NCBI GenBank assembly: GCA_945862065.1
Contig: CAMAWT010000002.1
Coordinates: forward strand, 180,474-244,473
Length of the DNA: 64,000 bases
Reading direction: 5' to 3'
From: Flavobacterium psychrophilum
GTDB taxonomy: Bacteria; Bacteroidota; Bacteroidia; Flavobacteriales; Flavobacteriaceae
Shown here: one piece after another, positions 8,271 to 16,981 of the stretch
Layout: each line of letters starts with the position of its first letter
How positions within the stretch are numbered: position 1 is the stretch's first letter
Translations under genes and position numbers: made by a program
The notes under the pieces: model-generated
Database searches by the model: none
Told to the model about the DNA's origin: nothing
Seen by the model: only the letters and a program-made list of their open reading frames with translations

Positions 8271-9662
8271 TTATGACCCAATAGCCTGATAATGAAAACC
8301 TATTTGTTTTAATTTTTCTCCGTCTAATATGTTACGCCCATCAAAAACAAAAGCGGGTTTTAACATATTATCGTATATTTTTTGCCAGTCATATGCTGTA
8401 AACTCATCCCACTCAGTCAAGATGGCAATAGCATGTGCGTTATGACATGCTTCGTAAGGATCTTGTTGATATGAAATATGCTTTTCATTTTCAGATTCTG
8501 ATCTGGTTTCTAAATAATTCAAATCAGATAAAACTTGTGAATGTTTGACTTTTGGATCAAAAACAGCTATGGTAGCTTGTTCATATATTAAATCATTTGC
8601 AACATAAATAGCTGCAGATTCTCTTGTATCATTGGTGTCTTTTTTGAAAGCCCAACCCAAAAACGCGATTTTTTTTCCTGAAACGGTATTGTAAAGAGTG
8701 CTTACAATGTTTTTTGCAAATCTTCTTTTTTGATGATCATTCATTATAATTACTTGTTCCCAGTAATCGGCTACTTCATTCAATCCGTAAGATTTTGCGA
8801 TATAAACTAAATTTAAAATATCTTTTTGGAAACATGACCCTCCAAAACCTACAGATGATTTTAAAAATTTGGGTCCGATTCTGCTATCCATACCAATGGC
8901 TCTGGCCACTTCGTTTACATCGGCGCCTGTTTTCTCACACAATTCCGACATCGCATTTATAGATGAAACACGTTGTGCTAAAAAGGCATTTGCTGTTAGT
9001 TTAGAAAGTTCAGATGACCAAACATTTGTGGTTAATATTTTTTCTTTCGGAACCCAATTCGCATAAATATCTACCAATTTCTGAATGGCAATTTGCCCTT
9101 CTGTAGATGTATCGCCACCAATTAGTACTCTATCAGGTTGCAATAAATCTTCAACGGCAGTACCTTCAGCTAAAAACTCTGGGTTGGAAAGGATCTGAAA
9201 TTGGACCCCATTTCCAGTATTATCCAAAATATTTTTGATAGCTTGCGCAGTTCTTACAGGTAGTGTTGATTTTTCAACTACAATTTTATCTTGTTTTGAA
9301 ACACGAGCTATTTGTCTTGCGCAAAGCTCAATATACTTTAAATCGGCAGCCATACCTTTACCTGAACCGTATGTTTTGGTAGGTGTATTTACCGAAATAA
9401 ATATAAGTTGGGCTTCATCAATGGCTTTATCAACTTCCGTTGAAAAAAATAAGTTTTTCCCTCTAGATTGACCAACAATTTCACCTAAACCAGGTTCATA
9501 AACAGGAATATTATCAACATCTTGATCGTTCCATTTGGCAATTCTATCTTCATTTAAATCGACAACCGTAACTTTTATATGCGGACATTTTTGGGCAATA
9601 ACCGCCATTGTTGGTCCGCCAACATATCCTGCTCCAATACAGCAAATATTTGTAATTTTCAT
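8271..9662 (-). CDS. UDP-glucose 6-dehydrogenase, eukaryote-like type
   Basis: A 463-residue enzyme oxidising UDP-glucose to UDP-glucuronate. It opens with [16 protein letters not shown] and has [25 protein letters not shown] and the catalytic [11 protein letters not shown], a version long recognised as close to animal UGDH (longer than the roughly 390-residue proteobacterial Ugd). It is followed 12 bases later by a second, unrelated-type sugar dehydrogenase and preceded 6 bases earlier by the epimerase gene, indicating one operon for acidic sugar nucleotides. Confidence 0.92.
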   Translation of the reverse strand: MKITNICCIGAGYVGGPTMAVIAQKCPHIKVTVVDLNEDRIAKWNDQDVDNIPVYEPGLGEIVGQSRGKNLFFSTEVDKAIDEAQLIFISVNTPTKTYGSGKGMAADLKYIELCARQIARVSKQDKIVVEKSTLPVRTAQAIKNILDNTGNGVQFQILSNPEFLAEGTAVEDLLQPDRVLIGGDTSTEGQIAIQKLVDIYANWVPKEKILTTNVWSSELSKLTANAFLAQRVSSINAMSELCEKTGADVNEVARAIGMDSRIGPKFLKSSVGFGGSCFQKDILNLVYIAKSYGLNEVADYWEQVIIMNDHQKRRFAKNIVSTLYNTVSGKKIAFLGWAFKKDTNDTRESAAIYVANDLIYEQATIAVFDPKVKHSQVLSDLNYLETRSESENEKHISYQQDPYEACHNAHAIAILTEWDEFTAYDWQKIYDNMLKPAFVFDGRNILDGEKLKQIGFHYQAIGS

Positions 9663-9668
9663 TTTATT

Positions 9669-10640
9669 TTATTTTAAATTTTCCCAATACCATTTGGCTG
9701 CTTCTTTCAAACCAGCTTTAAATGAAAATTGAGGTTGATAATCTAGTAATTGTTTTGCTTTGTCTATACTTGCTAAAGAATGTGGGATGTCTCCAGCTCT
9801 ATTACTTCCGTAAATAATAGGAACTTCTGCTATTTTAGAATCATACTCTGAAAGGTATTGTTTTAATAACGTAACCATTTCATTTAGTGTGGTTTGTTCT
9901 CCAAAAGCGGTGTTATAAACCATATTTATAGATTCTTTGTTATCAGAAAAAAGTGCCAATTCATTCATTTGAATGACATTGTCAATATAAGTAAAATCTC
10001 TAGAAAAGGTTCCGTCTCCATTGATAACAGGGCTTTCGTGTGCCATTAATTGCATTACAAATTTCGGAATGACAGCTGCATAGGCGCCGTTTGGATCTTG
10101 TTTTCTGCCGAATACATTAAAATATCGTAATCCAATTGTTTCAAGTCCGTAAGTATTACTGAAAATTTCTGCGTATAATTCGTTTACATATTTTGTAATA
10201 GCATATGGAGAAAGAGGTTTCCCGATTTTATCTTCTACTTTAGGTAACGCTTTAGAATCACCATAAGTTGAAGAACTTGCGGCAAACACAAAACGCTTTA
10301 TTTTGGCATCGCGCGAAGCTACCAACATATTTAAAAAACCTGAAACATTAACATCGTTGGAAGTTATAGGATCATTAATGGAACGAGGAACTGAACCCAA
10401 TGCAGCTTGATGCAACACATAATCGGCACCATCTACTGCTTTTTTACAATCATCCAAATTACGAATATCGCCTTCAATCAATGTAAAATGTTCGTTTGAC
10501 AATAAATGTTCAACATTATATCTATGTCCAGTAGCAAAATTATCCAAACAAACTACTTCATTTCCTTTTGATAAAAAGTACTCACATAGATTTGATCCAA
10601 TAAATCCTGCACCACCCGTAATAACAATTTTTGAACTCAT
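9669..10640 (-). CDS. UDP-N-acetylglucosamine 4-epimerase-like SDR (WbpP/TviC type)
   Basis: Extended SDR of 323 residues with TGGAGFIGSNL, the Asp of CLDNFATG for NAD ribose binding, SSSTYGD, and catalytic YAITK; LRYFNVFGRKQDPNGAYAAVIPKF is typical of the WbpP/TviC and Gne group, which interconvert UDP-GlcNAc/UDP-GalNAc or their uronates. First gene of the minus-strand nucleotide-sugar unit; its -7 box is at 10663-10670. Confidence 0.9.
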   Translation of the reverse strand: MSSKIVITGGAGFIGSNLCEYFLSKGNEVVCLDNFATGHRYNVEHLLSNEHFTLIEGDIRNLDDCKKAVDGADYVLHQAALGSVPRSINDPITSNDVNVSGFLNMLVASRDAKIKRFVFAASSSTYGDSKALPKVEDKIGKPLSPYAITKYVNELYAEIFSNTYGLETIGLRYFNVFGRKQDPNGAYAAVIPKFVMQLMAHESPVINGDGTFSRDFTYIDNVIQMNELALFSDNKESINMVYNTAFGEQTTLNEMVTLLKQYLSEYDSKIAEVPIIYGSNRAGDIPHSLASIDKAKQLLDYQPQFSFKAGLKEAAKWYWENLK

Positions 10641-10662
10641 TTATTTTAAAAATAATTAGCAA

Positions 10663-10670
10663 CAAATATA
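10663..10670 (-). promoter_or_regulatory. -7 promoter element of the nucleotide-sugar operon
   Basis: TATATTTG on the minus strand, 22 bases before the epimerase ATG, matches TAnnTTTG. No clear TTG element at the usual distance. Confidence 0.55.
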
Positions 10671-10712
10671 GGTTTTCTCCGTAAATTATGAAAATAGAAA
10701 TTTCAAATGCAT

Positions 10713-11333
10713 TTAATTATTTTTCAAAACCCCTTCAAAAGGGACACGTTGCAAAATACTTCTGCCCAAAGTAACTTCATCAGCATATTCTAATTCGTCT
10801 CCTACAGATATTCCGCGGGCAATGGTTGATGTTTTAATTTCGAACTCTTTGATTTGTTTATACACATAAAAATTGGTAGTATCGCCTTCCATCGTTGAGC
10901 TCAAGGCAAAAATAATTTCAGAAATAGTTCCAGATTTTGCTTTTTGAACTAAGGTTGAAATGTTTAATTGACTTGGTCCAACGCCATCAATGGGAGAAAT
11001 TTTTCCGCCCAATACATGATAAACACCTTTAAATTGATTGGTGTTTTCTATCGCCATCACGTCTCTAATGTCTTCTACCACACAAATTATTTGATGATTT
11101 CTATTTTTATTAGCGCAAATTTCGCAAACTTCATCATCAGAAATATTATGACAGTTGACACAAAACTTAATTTCCTCACGCATCAAAGTCAATGCCTGAG
11201 ATAGATATTGCGTTTGTTCTTTGGGTTGTTTTAAAAGGTGTAACATCAATCGAAGTGCCGTTCTTTTTCCAATTCCGGGCAATTGAGCCATTTCGTTTAC
11301 TGCTTTTTCGAGAAGTTTTGAAGAAAATTCCAT
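10713..11333 (-). CDS. recR: Recombination protein RecR
   Basis: A 206-residue RecR with the helix-hairpin-helix [12 protein letters not shown] near residue 20, a four-Cys zinc motif (CVNCHN...CEIC) around residues 57-72, and a Toprim domain starting [12 protein letters not shown]. It loads RecA through the RecFOR pathway in the cytoplasm. The -7 box sits only four bases before ATG, so the mRNA may be leaderless. Confidence 0.97.
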   Translation of the reverse strand: MEFSSKLLEKAVNEMAQLPGIGKRTALRLMLHLLKQPKEQTQYLSQALTLMREEIKFCVNCHNISDDEVCEICANKNRNHQIICVVEDIRDVMAIENTNQFKGVYHVLGGKISPIDGVGPSQLNISTLVQKAKSGTISEIIFALSSTMEGDTTNFYVYKQIKEFEIKTSTIARGISVGDELEYADEVTLGRSILQRVPFEGVLKNN

Positions 11334-11337
11334 GATG

Positions 11338-11345
11338 CAAATTTA
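11338..11345 (-). promoter_or_regulatory. -7 promoter element of recR, four bases from ATG
   Basis: TAAATTTG on the minus strand, then CATC, then ATG. The start site expected from this box falls at or next to the start codon. Confidence 0.6.
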
Positions 11346-11414
11346 GATAATTTGAATTTCAGATAATTTGAATTTAGCATTTATTTATATACTTTTATCA
11401 AAAATAATTTTCAA

Positions 11415-12917
11415 ATGAATCCAACTACCATTTTAGCATTGATATTAATTTATTTTGGACTACTTATTTTTATTTCCAATAGGGTAAGTAAAAAAAATTC
11501 CGATAATGATGCCTTTTTCAAAGCCAATAAAAATTCGAAATGGTACTTGGTTGCTTTTGGAATGATTGGAACGGCACTTTCTGGCGTAACTTTTATTTCA
11601 GTTCCAGGTAATGTGGGTTCGCCCGAAAATCAGTTTGGCTATTTTCAATTGGTTTTAGGAAATGCCATTGGTTTTATTATTATTGCCAAAGTACTTTTAC
11701 CCTTATATTACCGCATGAATTTGACTTCTATATATGGTTACATCGAGCAAAGATTAGGGATTATTAGTTATAAAACAGCTGCTAGTATCTTTTTGATTAG
11801 TAGAACAATAGGATCGGCATTTAGACTTTATTTGGTTGTAATTGTTTTACAGAGATATGTTTTTGATGCATTCAATATTCCGTTTTTTGCTACGGTTTTA
11901 ATTTCACTTGCCTTGATTTTTGCTTATACGTATCGAGGCGGATTAAAAACAATTATTATTACAGATACATTACAGACCTTTTTCTTAGTTACATCGGTTT
12001 TTTTGACCATTATTTTTATATGTAATAGTTTAGATTATAGTGCAGTAGAAGCTTTTGAGGCTGTAAAAAACAGTAATTACTCCAAAGTATTTTTTTATGA
12101 AGATTACTTGAAAGGAAGTTACTTTTTTAAACAAATTTTGGGCGGAATTTTTGTAACGATTGCCATGGTTGGTTTGGATCAAGATTTGATGCAAAAAAAC
12201 TTGAGTTGTGCCAACATTAAAGAAGCTCAAAAAAACATGTTTACTTTTACGGGTGTTTTTGTTTTGATTAATATTTTCTTTTTGAGCGTTGGAGCTTTAT
12301 TGTATATTTATGCTGAGCGACATGGCATTGCAATTCCGACAGATTTGATTACTGGAAAGCCAAGAACTGATTTATTATTTCCTGAAATAGCCTTTCATCA
12401 TTTGAGTACAATTCCGGCTGTGGTTTTTTTACTAGGTTTGACGGCAGCTACTTTTGCTACTACAGATTCGGCTTTAACAGCGCTTACCACTTCTTTTTGT
12501 GTTGATTTTTTAAACATGGATAAGGAAGAAAATAGTCATAAAAACAATCAAGTTAAAACCAGACATTTGGTTCATCTTGGTTTTTCATTTTTAATGTTTT
12601 TGGTGATTATTTTTTTCAATGCGATAAATGACGCATCGGTTGTAACGATGATTTTTAAAGTTGCTAGTTATACTTATGGTCCGTTATTGGGATTGTATGC
12701 TTTTGGGTTATTTATGAAAAATAAAACCGTTCATGATAAATGGGTTCCTGTAGTTTGCGTTGTTGCGCCGGCTGTTTGTTTTGTTATTAGTAAAAATTCA
12801 GCTCTTCTTTTTGGAAGTTATGTATTTGACATTGAGTTAATTATTCTCAATGGAGGTTTAACCTTTTTAGGATTACTTTTTATTAGTAAAAAAGCAACAA
12901 GCGAAACTAGATTCTAG
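11415..12917 (+). CDS. Sodium:solute symporter (SSS family)
   Basis: A 500-residue inner-membrane protein with about 13 hydrophobic segments. SSS features include the FGMIGTALSGVTFISVPG stretch (helix 1-2 region), YRMNLTSIYGYIEQRLG, and the conserved TAATFATTDSALTALTTSF segment that carries Na+-site Ser/Thr residues in this family. Substrate unknown; Bacteroidota members of this subfamily are often annotated simply as Na+/solute symporters. Divergent from recR, with which it shares an 81-base intergenic region. Confidence 0.9.
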   Translation: MNPTTILALILIYFGLLIFISNRVSKKNSDNDAFFKANKNSKWYLVAFGMIGTALSGVTFISVPGNVGSPENQFGYFQLVLGNAIGFIIIAKVLLPLYYRMNLTSIYGYIEQRLGIISYKTAASIFLISRTIGSAFRLYLVVIVLQRYVFDAFNIPFFATVLISLALIFAYTYRGGLKTIIITDTLQTFFLVTSVFLTIIFICNSLDYSAVEAFEAVKNSNYSKVFFYEDYLKGSYFFKQILGGIFVTIAMVGLDQDLMQKNLSCANIKEAQKNMFTFTGVFVLINIFFLSVGALLYIYAERHGIAIPTDLITGKPRTDLLFPEIAFHHLSTIPAVVFLLGLTAATFATTDSALTALTTSFCVDFLNMDKEENSHKNNQVKTRHLVHLGFSFLMFLVIIFFNAINDASVVTMIFKVASYTYGPLLGLYAFGLFMKNKTVHDKWVPVVCVVAPAVCFVISKNSALLFGSYVFDIELIILNGGLTFLGLLFISKKATSETRF

Positions 12918-13039
12918 AAACACGATTTAATTGAAAAATGTTTCGTTTTGTTTTGATAGAAATTTTCAAATTTCATTACGAATTGTAGTATGAAATTTGG
13001 TTTGAACAAAAAACGTGATCTGAAAAGCTATTTTTCAGT

Positions 13040-13110
13040 TTTAGCCCCGATTGAACCGATATCCTGCCGAAGTCCCGAAGGGCGAGGGAGATAAAGGCGA
13101 AAGCGGGACA
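13040..13110 (+). repeat. Flavobacterial structured intergenic repeat, copy 1
   Basis: Shares with the copies at 38648, 48726 and (inverted) 51151 the frame TTTTAGCCC-GAT-GA-C-ATCCT ... GAGATA-A-GCG-AAGC-GGGA. The middle pairs as CCGAAGTCCCGAAGGGCG-like hairpin. The rest of the 284-base gap 12918-13201 holds no gene. Confidence 0.75.
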
Positions 13111-13201
13111 AAATGGCAATTGGAATGAGGTTTTGTGCTTCTAATTATTTGACAATAACGTGTTGTTATTATATGAAATTGGTTTTAAAAAAAATATTAT
13201 T

Positions 13202-13921
13202 ATGAAAAAATGTGTCTTTTTATTGTTAGTTGTTTTATTTCAACAATTTGCATTTGCACAATCTACTGAAATGAATGGAAATAAAATTAGCGCTGTTGGA
13301 ATGGGATCAACCACTGCTTTTCCAAATGCTTCTCAAATTACCATAGCTTTATTACACATAAAACCGACATTGAGAGAAGCTGTAAACGAAAATCAAAAAA
13401 CGGCTGATGACGTAATCAAAATTGTAAAAAAATATATTATTGACTCGACCGATATCAAAATCAGTTTGATTGCTACCAACAAAGCTACTAGATGGGATAA
13501 TAAATTGAATCGTGAAGTATTTGTTGGATTTGAATCATCGCAAAAAATAATTTATACGTTAAAAGACCTGAAAAAAATGCAGGATTTTACCGAAGAATTA
13601 TTGAAAACAAAGTTCAATAAAATTGAAAGCATTACCTATTTTAATACAGAAGCCGAAACATTTATTAAAAAAGCGCAAGAACTTGCTGTGCTTGATGCTA
13701 TCGAAACAACAAAAAGACTGGCTAAAGTTGCTGATGTAAAAACAGGCAAAATAATATATATGCAAACCAGTAAAAGCCCGAATGACAAAAGCAATGAAAG
13801 TTTTGACCGAAATGAATTTGAAGCCTACGGAAAAGGAATGGGTGGAAGAGGTGTTTCGTCTAGTGGACAATTGATTATTTATTCTGCCACTGTTTCATTA
13901 CATACAGAAATTGTAAATTAA
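13202..13921 (+). CDS. Periplasmic SIMPL-domain (DUF541) protein
   Basis: A 239-residue protein with a signal peptide (MKKCVFLLLVVLFQQFAFAQS, cleavage after about residue 20) and a SIMPL domain: ISAVGMGSTTAFPNASQI at the start, VFVGFESSQKIIYTLKDL in the middle and the C-terminal SGQLIIYSATVSLHTEI strand. Family function is poorly defined (signalling/stress related). The ATG at 13202 is preferred to an in-frame TTG 42 bases earlier because the signal peptide starts here. Its stop overlaps the stop of the convergent downstream gene on one TTAA. Confidence 0.88.
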   Translation: MKKCVFLLLVVLFQQFAFAQSTEMNGNKISAVGMGSTTAFPNASQITIALLHIKPTLREAVNENQKTADDVIKIVKKYIIDSTDIKISLIATNKATRWDNKLNREVFVGFESSQKIIYTLKDLKKMQDFTEELLKTKFNKIESITYFNTEAETFIKKAQELAVLDAIETTKRLAKVADVKTGKIIYMQTSKSPNDKSNESFDRNEFEAYGKGMGGRGVSSSGQLIIYSATVSLHTEIVN

Positions 13922-14283
13922 TATTGATTCGTAGTCAACAAAACTAAGGTACAAGCTACTTCTGCTTTTATATTGTTTAGCTTTAGTAACTGATAAAACT
14001 CAGGATTTTCGGTGCCTGGATTAAAAATGACACGTTTGGGTTGTGTAGCAATGATAAAGTTGTAATAATCTCGTTGACGCAACGGATTGAGGTATAAGGT
14101 AACCGTATCGATGTTTTTCAAGGGGATGTTTTTTGTTTTGATGATAATTCCTGCAACTTCTCCTGAATTTTGACCAATTGCCATTACAGAATGTCCTTTT
14201 TCTACTAACATTGAAATGGCTTTGAAAGCATATCGATCAGGCTTTGTAGAAGCACCTAATACAAGTGTTTTTTTATTCTTCAT
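13918..14283 (-). CDS. CoA-binding (YccU-like) Rossmann protein
   Basis: A 121-residue CoA-binding domain protein: KTLVLGASTKPDRYAFKAISMLVEKGHSV is the nucleotide-binding start, PVN-like NPLRQRDYY and VIFNPGTENPEF follow, and the conserved Cys lies near the end (AEVACTLVLL). The family binds CoA in the cytoplasm; physiological role unknown. ATG 14283 is used rather than one five codons upstream because the upstream codon falls in the -7 box; with this start the mRNA would be leaderless. Confidence 0.85.
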   Translation of the reverse strand: MKNKKTLVLGASTKPDRYAFKAISMLVEKGHSVMAIGQNSGEVAGIIIKTKNIPLKNIDTVTLYLNPLRQRDYYNFIIATQPKRVIFNPGTENPEFYQLLKLNNIKAEVACTLVLLTTNQY

Positions 14284-14287
14284 TTTG

Positions 14288-14295
14288 CAAAAATA
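14288..14295 (-). promoter_or_regulatory. -7 promoter element of the CoA-binding gene, four bases from ATG
   Basis: TATTTTTG on the minus strand, then CAAA, then ATG; same geometry as recR and rlmB. Confidence 0.6.
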
Positions 14296-14339
14296 CAAAA
14301 TTTTGATGGTTTATAAGTTTAATACATAAATTTATAGTT

Positions 14340-14347
14340 TATATTTG
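14340..14347 (+). promoter_or_regulatory. -7 promoter element of the marC-like gene
   Basis: TATATTTG 18 bases before ATG 14366. The box contains the in-frame TTG (14345) that would otherwise extend the frame by seven codons. Confidence 0.6.
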
Positions 14348-14365
14348 TATACTAATTTTAGCATC

Positions 14366-14989
14366 ATGGAATTATTAATTTACTTATTTGCCTCACTTTT
14401 TTCGGTTTTAAACCCCATTGGAACCGTACCAATATTTGTTAGTTTAACACAAGAGTTTAGTAAAAAAGACCGCTCCAGAGTAGCCTTGCTTACTTCTTTT
14501 AATGTCTTTTTAATTTTAGTGATTTCTTATTTTATTGGTCAGTATGTACTTGCTTTTTTTGGAATTACTATTGATGCACTCCGAATTGCGGGAGGAATTA
14601 TCATTGCTCATTCTGGATTTTCGTTATTAAATAAAAAATTTAAAAAATCGCGAGGTATCAATAAAGAGATTGAAGTTGATATTCAGAAACGAAACGATAT
14701 TGCATTAACGCCACTAGCTATTCCGATGCTTGCTGGCCCTGGATCTATTTCATTATTGATTGCTTTTTATCAAGACCATCATGAACCGTTAGACATTCTT
14801 TTTTCAACCTTGGCAATATTAGCTGTGGCGATATCTATTTTTATCATATTAAAAAGCGCCCATTATCTTTCAAGGATATTAGGCGCATCTGGTATTGTAG
14901 CTATTTCTAGAATTGTAGGGTTTTTAACGATTGCTATTGGGGTTCAATACGTTATAAGTTCGATACTCAATATTATCAAACAAGTTTAA
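14366..14989 (+). CDS. MarC family integral membrane protein
   Basis: A 207-residue inner-membrane protein with six hydrophobic segments. MarC signatures are present: LFSVLNPIGTVPIFVSLT at the N-terminus, RIAGGIIIAHSGFSLL, and LAIPMLAGPGSISLLI. The family was once linked to antibiotic resistance but has no proven transport substrate. Its stop overlaps the stop of the convergent ctlX-like gene on one TTAA. Confidence 0.93.
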   Translation: MELLIYLFASLFSVLNPIGTVPIFVSLTQEFSKKDRSRVALLTSFNVFLILVISYFIGQYVLAFFGITIDALRIAGGIIIAHSGFSLLNKKFKKSRGINKEIEVDIQKRNDIALTPLAIPMLAGPGSISLLIAFYQDHHEPLDILFSTLAILAVAISIFIILKSAHYLSRILGASGIVAISRIVGFLTIAIGVQYVISSILNIIKQV

Positions 14990-15918
14990 TTTTTTGGAAG
15001 AAAAACTTCTGCCATCATACAACGAGCACTTCCGCCACCGCAAGCTTCGATAGTATCTAGAGAAGAATGTAAAATTTCGGCATGTTTTTCTAATTGTTCT
15101 ATTTGTTTTGGTGTTAATATATTGAATGCAGAATCGGACATTACAATATAATTTTTATCAGCACCTTTTACTTCAAGCATGTTTCCTGCAAAATTATTTA
15201 CTTGCTTTTCGGTAATTAAAATCACCTCTTTTCCATCTTGTTTCAAAGAATCCAAAACCATTTTACGTTCTTTTTTGTCATCAATACAATCAGAACAAAT
15301 CACCGCAAAAGTTTCGCCAATGCACATCATTACATTGGTATGATAAATTAATTTACGTTCGTCTTCCACCGTTTGAAATGCTTCAAAAATAACTGGGTGC
15401 ATATCAAAATCTTCGCAAAATTCAATAAAAAGTTCTTCATCTGCGCGAGGAGATAAAGCACAATATGCTTTGCCATTTGCTCTATCTAAAACGATACTAC
15501 CCGTACCTTCCAGAAAAAAACCATCTAGTTCTGCTTCGGTATAATCAACAATATTCTCAATTTGAAAACCCTTTTCTTCTAATAAATCCAAGAGATCTTC
15601 TCTACGTTCTAAACGACGATTTTCTGCAAACATTGGAAATAAAGTAACATCTGCATTTTCATGAAAAGATATCCAATTATTCGGAAAAATAGAATCGGGG
15701 GTATCTGGCGTTAATGAATCTTCTACAACAATCACTTCTACACCAACATTTTTGAGTTTATCTACAAAAGTGTCAAATTCATCTTGAGCTTTTGCATTTA
15801 CTGTTGAAGGCAATAAATTGTCTAGTACTTTTTGATAATAATTATTTACTGCCGTTTGCTCATTCATACGAAAAGCAATTGGTCGAATCATTACTATTGA
15901 ATTGGTAGTTTGTTTCAT
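14986..15918 (-). CDS. ctlX: Citrulline utilization hydrolase-type protein (CtlX), guanidino-group modifying fold
   Basis: A 310-residue member of the amidinotransferase/deiminase superfamily. Visible markers are SIVMIRPIAFRMNEQTAVNNYYQ at the start, IFPNNWISFH with the substrate-binding Asn/Asp region, ERKLIYHTNVMMCIG with the catalytic His, and CGGGSARCMMAEVF with the nucleophilic Cys at about residue 300. CtlX-type proteins are tied to citrulline/arginine metabolism. A second member of the superfamily follows immediately upstream on the same strand, so both may act on one arginine-derived substrate. Confidence 0.88.
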   Translation of the reverse strand: MKQTTNSIVMIRPIAFRMNEQTAVNNYYQKVLDNLLPSTVNAKAQDEFDTFVDKLKNVGVEVIVVEDSLTPDTPDSIFPNNWISFHENADVTLFPMFAENRRLERREDLLDLLEEKGFQIENIVDYTEAELDGFFLEGTGSIVLDRANGKAYCALSPRADEELFIEFCEDFDMHPVIFEAFQTVEDERKLIYHTNVMMCIGETFAVICSDCIDDKKERKMVLDSLKQDGKEVILITEKQVNNFAGNMLEVKGADKNYIVMSDSAFNILTPKQIEQLEKHAEILHSSLDTIEACGGGSARCMMAEVFLPKN

Positions 15919-15988
15919 TTTTTTGAATTAGGTTTCAAATTAAAGTTTCAAATTAAATAAATCGAAACTATCTTTTGAAAAAATTAAT

Positions 15989-16903
15989 TTAATCTCTTAT
16001 TAATGGTAAAGTTGAACATCTTAATAATCCTTCTTGCTTAGCAATTTCAGAATAAGAAATTTCTTCAACTGTAAAATCTTGATTTCTAAGCCAATCATTC
16101 AACCTTGTGAACTTAATATCGGAAACAATTACAGTAGGCGAAATAGAAAATATATTGGAATTCATGTGGTACATTTCATCCCTTGTAATATGAAATAAAT
16201 TGTCTTTTCCGAAAAGATTGACTAAATATAAATAATCGGATTCTTCTCTGAAGCCACTTTTATAAATGATGCCTTTATTAAGACCAATCGGTTGAAAGCA
16301 ACAATCTAAATGAAGTGCGTTGTCTCTAGCCTCCAATTTTGACTTTACTAGATCAAATTCTTTAACAATCTTGTGAGGAAAAAGAGTTTTGATATAATTC
16401 ACGCCCAACATATTTGTTCTAGCAGTGATGTAACTACTATAATCTGATCCTTTGTAGGTTCCAATAAAAATATAATCATTCCACAACATTACATCGCCAC
16501 CTTCAATATGAACTTCTTCAGGCGGACGTACTACTTTTGCTGGATTTATTCGGTCTATAATGTATTGAATGGCATCCAACTCACGTTCTCTATCTGGTAA
16601 AATATTCGATTTTATAAAAACATCATCAATTACAAATCCGATATCTCGTGTAAAGATTTGATTGTAATTTTCAATCATTTCTGGACGATAAACGGTAACA
16701 TCATATTTTTGAAACACAGCATTAAAAGCTTCCATTTCAGTTACCATATCGGCTTCTATTGGATAGGTTCCTGCTAAAATATGTTCTAATGATTTTGGGT
16801 CATACGCTTCATCTACAGTGGGAGTTGGCCCATTACTAATTGCTGATCCTAGAACAACTGCTCGTAGTCTTGAAGTTTCGTTTTTTACATTTAATTGAAG
16901 CAT
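15989..16903 (-). CDS. Arginine deiminase / dimethylarginine dimethylaminohydrolase-like protein
   Basis: A 304-residue protein of the guanidino-group modifying superfamily: RDIGFVIDD, the catalytic HIEGGDVM (Glu/Asp), LHLDCCFQPIG with catalytic His, and a near-terminal nucleophile Cys296 in LLRCSTLPLIRD. These elements fit hydrolytic or amidino-transfer chemistry on arginine-like substrates; whether it is a DDAH, arginine deiminase or amidinotransferase cannot be decided. First gene of a probable two-gene unit with ctlX, 70 bases apart. Confidence 0.82.
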   Translation of the reverse strand: MLQLNVKNETSRLRAVVLGSAISNGPTPTVDEAYDPKSLEHILAGTYPIEADMVTEMEAFNAVFQKYDVTVYRPEMIENYNQIFTRDIGFVIDDVFIKSNILPDRERELDAIQYIIDRINPAKVVRPPEEVHIEGGDVMLWNDYIFIGTYKGSDYSSYITARTNMLGVNYIKTLFPHKIVKEFDLVKSKLEARDNALHLDCCFQPIGLNKGIIYKSGFREESDYLYLVNLFGKDNLFHITRDEMYHMNSNIFSISPTVIVSDIKFTRLNDWLRNQDFTVEEISYSEIAKQEGLLRCSTLPLIRD

Positions 16904-16925
16904 ACATTTGATTTTTGGCTTTGTA

Positions 16926-16933
16926 CAAAGATA
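16926..16933 (-). promoter_or_regulatory. -7 promoter element overlapping the gltA terminator T-tract
   Basis: TATCTTTG on the minus strand, 22 bases before the ATG at 16903. It starts within the T run of the gltA terminator at 16931-16960. Confidence 0.55.
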
Positions 16934-16960
16934 AAAAAGCTTCTCGATTAAGAGAAGCTT
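16931..16960 (-). terminator. Rho-independent terminator after gltA
   Basis: Stem AAGCTTCTC / GAGAAGCTT with a 6-base loop, followed on the minus strand by a T run; 21 bases after the gltA stop. Confidence 0.9.
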
Positions 16961-16981
16961 TATGAATTATTTTAAAAAAAA

